Assembly (NCBI GenBank): GCA_003118195.1
Contig: BEXV01000454.1
Span: 28,182 to 59,686 of the forward strand
Origin: Hemicentrotus pulcherrimus
Taxonomy: Eukaryota > Echinodermata > Echinoidea > Camarodonta > Strongylocentrotidae
Length of the DNA: 31,505 nt
Direction of reading: 5' to 3'
Made by a program: the position numbers and the translations under genes. The notes under the pieces are model-generated. The model was given only the letters and a program-made list of their open reading frames with translations, had not been told where the DNA came from and made no database searches. Positions within the stretch are counted from its first letter, which is position 1. Every line of letters starts with the position of its first letter. Shown here piece by piece: positions 29,847 to 31,505 of the stretch.

Positions 29847-31505
29847 GATGGAGATCCAAGCGCCAGTAGAACGCCATGGAACTCAAGCCTAAAAGGGCAA
29901 AAGTGCGCCTCGTTTAATATATGACATAATATTGAGTTATCACCTTCATGGTTGTATCCTATAAAGACCTCTGGAGTTTTCTTTCTTAAAATCATGGACT
30001 AACTATCTAGCAAATATAGTTGTTATGATGAAGCATGAATAGACGTATATAGGCGTAATATACGTATTAGTATATTACCATAATTCCCCTGCAGAAAGAC
30101 ACATCTTAACCCATGAAGTCCTGCTTGAAAGCGTACGTAGCTCGGATTGCGTTGCAAAGAGGGGTCATGGCGGGTAAAGGGTTAATGATACAAAGTATTG
30201 AAAGATGAAACTGTTGCCAAAGCAAATAGGAAGGGGGAGGACACATGAATCAAGAGACTTATCAACCCCCGGAATCGTTAAATTCGGGATTTCTTTAGTT
30301 TGCTTTCTGATGTGATATCTGGGGCATGCGAGGTTAAAGTGGCTTCTGAAATTAAGCCAAGATTTGAAACAAAATTGACATTTAAAGAGCAAAACGGAGA
30401 GAATACACTTATTTATCATCCTGTGGTTTTTCCAAGATGGACAGTAGATGGTAATGGTATGGAAGCATCAGTAGCCGGATTTAATGAGTAAAAAAAAACA
30501 GAAATTCTTTCATGGGTAATGACTAGCTGGAAAATTCGGTAATTTTTTAATGATTTTTTTTTTCTTCTTCTTTTAGCAGATTGTCAACACTGTCCTATTC
30601 CTGCAACCGTGATTGATCATGTCTTTTATCGTTTATATTATATTTCAAATAATGTATTCCGCTTGCTTTATTATCACAATCAACAGACTAAAAGTAAAAG
30701 GAAATGCATTGTGTTTTTTCTCCAGGCGGAGGATGATGAAGGATACAATTACGGCTGGGATGTGGATCATTAATGTTCTATTAATCATAAATCATTGTGT
30801 ATCAGGGGGTAGAAAGAGCAGGAAATACGGCTTAGTCGATACCCCATCGTATCTCTCTGCACCCCTCTGTTCTTGTTTTCATCACAAATACTTGCTTCCC
30901 TCAGATTTCGGTAGACCATGAACAAAGAAGTTTGAAATGGAACATGATCTTCGTGCCTTCCTGGGATATAAAGAAAGGGTTGATGTAATAGAGGGGTGGT
31001 GCTTGCGAAGGGGCTACCCCATCCTTACATTTCACTTTAATGAATGTTTTTTTTTTTTAAATGATTATTTCATTTTTCAGCCGTAATAATATATTTGATA
31101 TTTTTCTGATATGCTTATATATGGTGAGCAATTCTACCCCATTTCTTTCTACCCCTCCCCCCTCCATGTTTGCCACTCGACAAGGGGTTCTTCCTACTTT
31201 TGCCTTCCGTAGCTATGCCAATGATTCTTTGCGGTGTTGATAATCCCATCACTATGGTATGGTATGGTATATATTTTATTTATTCACGGTTAAAAACAAG
31301 AAAATACATTTGTGCCCGCATTCAGCAAAAGCTGTTTTTCAGCGACCTATTGCTCACATCGATTACATGAATTGAAGGCCCTTGTCAAGTAAGACTTTAA
31401 TAAGGCGAGATTTAAATTGTTAGGGGCATCGTATCTATGGTCAGTTGATTAATGCCGTCACAATACTTTGCAGCTACCGGAGAGGGGAGTGGGGGGGGGG
31501 GGGGG
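29847..31505. other. AT-rich noncoding sequence up to the window edge
   Basis: Includes a short TTAACCC...GGGTTAA bracketed stretch (30108-30184), (TATGG)3 at 31253-31270 followed by a TTTATTTATTC stretch that may be an old retrotransposon 3' end, and a run of G (31491-31505) ending the window. No gene is recognised. Confidence 0.5.

Noticed and set aside
30108..30184. Short segment bracketed by TTAACCC and GGGTTAA
   Set aside because: Arms of only 7 bases; the following bases do not align convincingly, so chance is likely.

Overview
The window is AT-rich, repeat-laden animal genomic DNA with classical GT-AG introns, carrying parts of two protein-coding genes, both on the minus strand. The repeats (tRNA-derived SINEs ending in ATT microsatellites, a GGGGGGTGTTTCACAAA terminal-inverted-repeat family, and many short non-autonomous DNA transposons) fit a marine invertebrate. 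A deuterostome, most likely an echinoderm, is my best guess; this rests on general familiarity with such repeats and is not proven by the sequence. I see no bacterial genes, CRISPR arrays or viral genes.

Gene 1 (minus, 23886 to 12779) is a polypeptide N-acetylgalactosaminyltransferase (ppGalNAc-T, GALNT family). Eight coding exons join in a single frame with consistent splice phases. They encode about 520 residues: the end of the stem, the whole GT-A catalytic domain and a three-repeat ricin-type lectin domain, down to the natural stop codon. The N-terminal cytoplasmic/transmembrane/stem exon or exons were not found and should lie above 23886. An assembly gap (19561-20335) sits in one intron.

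Gene 2 (minus, first coding exon 7998-7487) is an SLC14-type urea transporter. Only the N-terminal tail and the first half of the channel are present; the remaining exons were not recognised in the lower 7.4 kb and probably lie beyond position 1. A TATA-like box (8389-8383) and a perfect palindromic CRE (8416-8423) lie 0.4 kb upstream of its ATG, suggesting a cAMP-responsive promoter.

Layout: 1-7486 is downstream intronic or intergenic sequence with a head-to-tail MITE dimer (1286-1516), a TTAA-flanked MITE (3898-4263) and a decayed tandem array (about 5640-6730). 7487-8424 is the urea transporter exon and promoter. 8425-12440 is an intergenic region with a SINE and long purine/pyrimidine tracts. 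12441-23886 is the GALNT gene, whose introns hold a 1.1 kb TIR element (13358-14460), a SINE (about 14760-14968), the gap, a 0.94 kb element with about 200-bp inverted arms (21000-21937) and a nested TIR insertion (22350-22935). 23887-31505 is upstream sequence with microsatellites, a GACCGACA-family inverted-repeat element and a tRNA-SINE.

The two genes have unrelated biochemical roles (Golgi mucin-type O-glycosylation; urea permeation of the plasma membrane), and nothing shows that they act together. No novel defence or metabolic system is visible. The most informative unusual content is the set of TTAA-flanked and other TIR elements, including a readable insertion of one into another.
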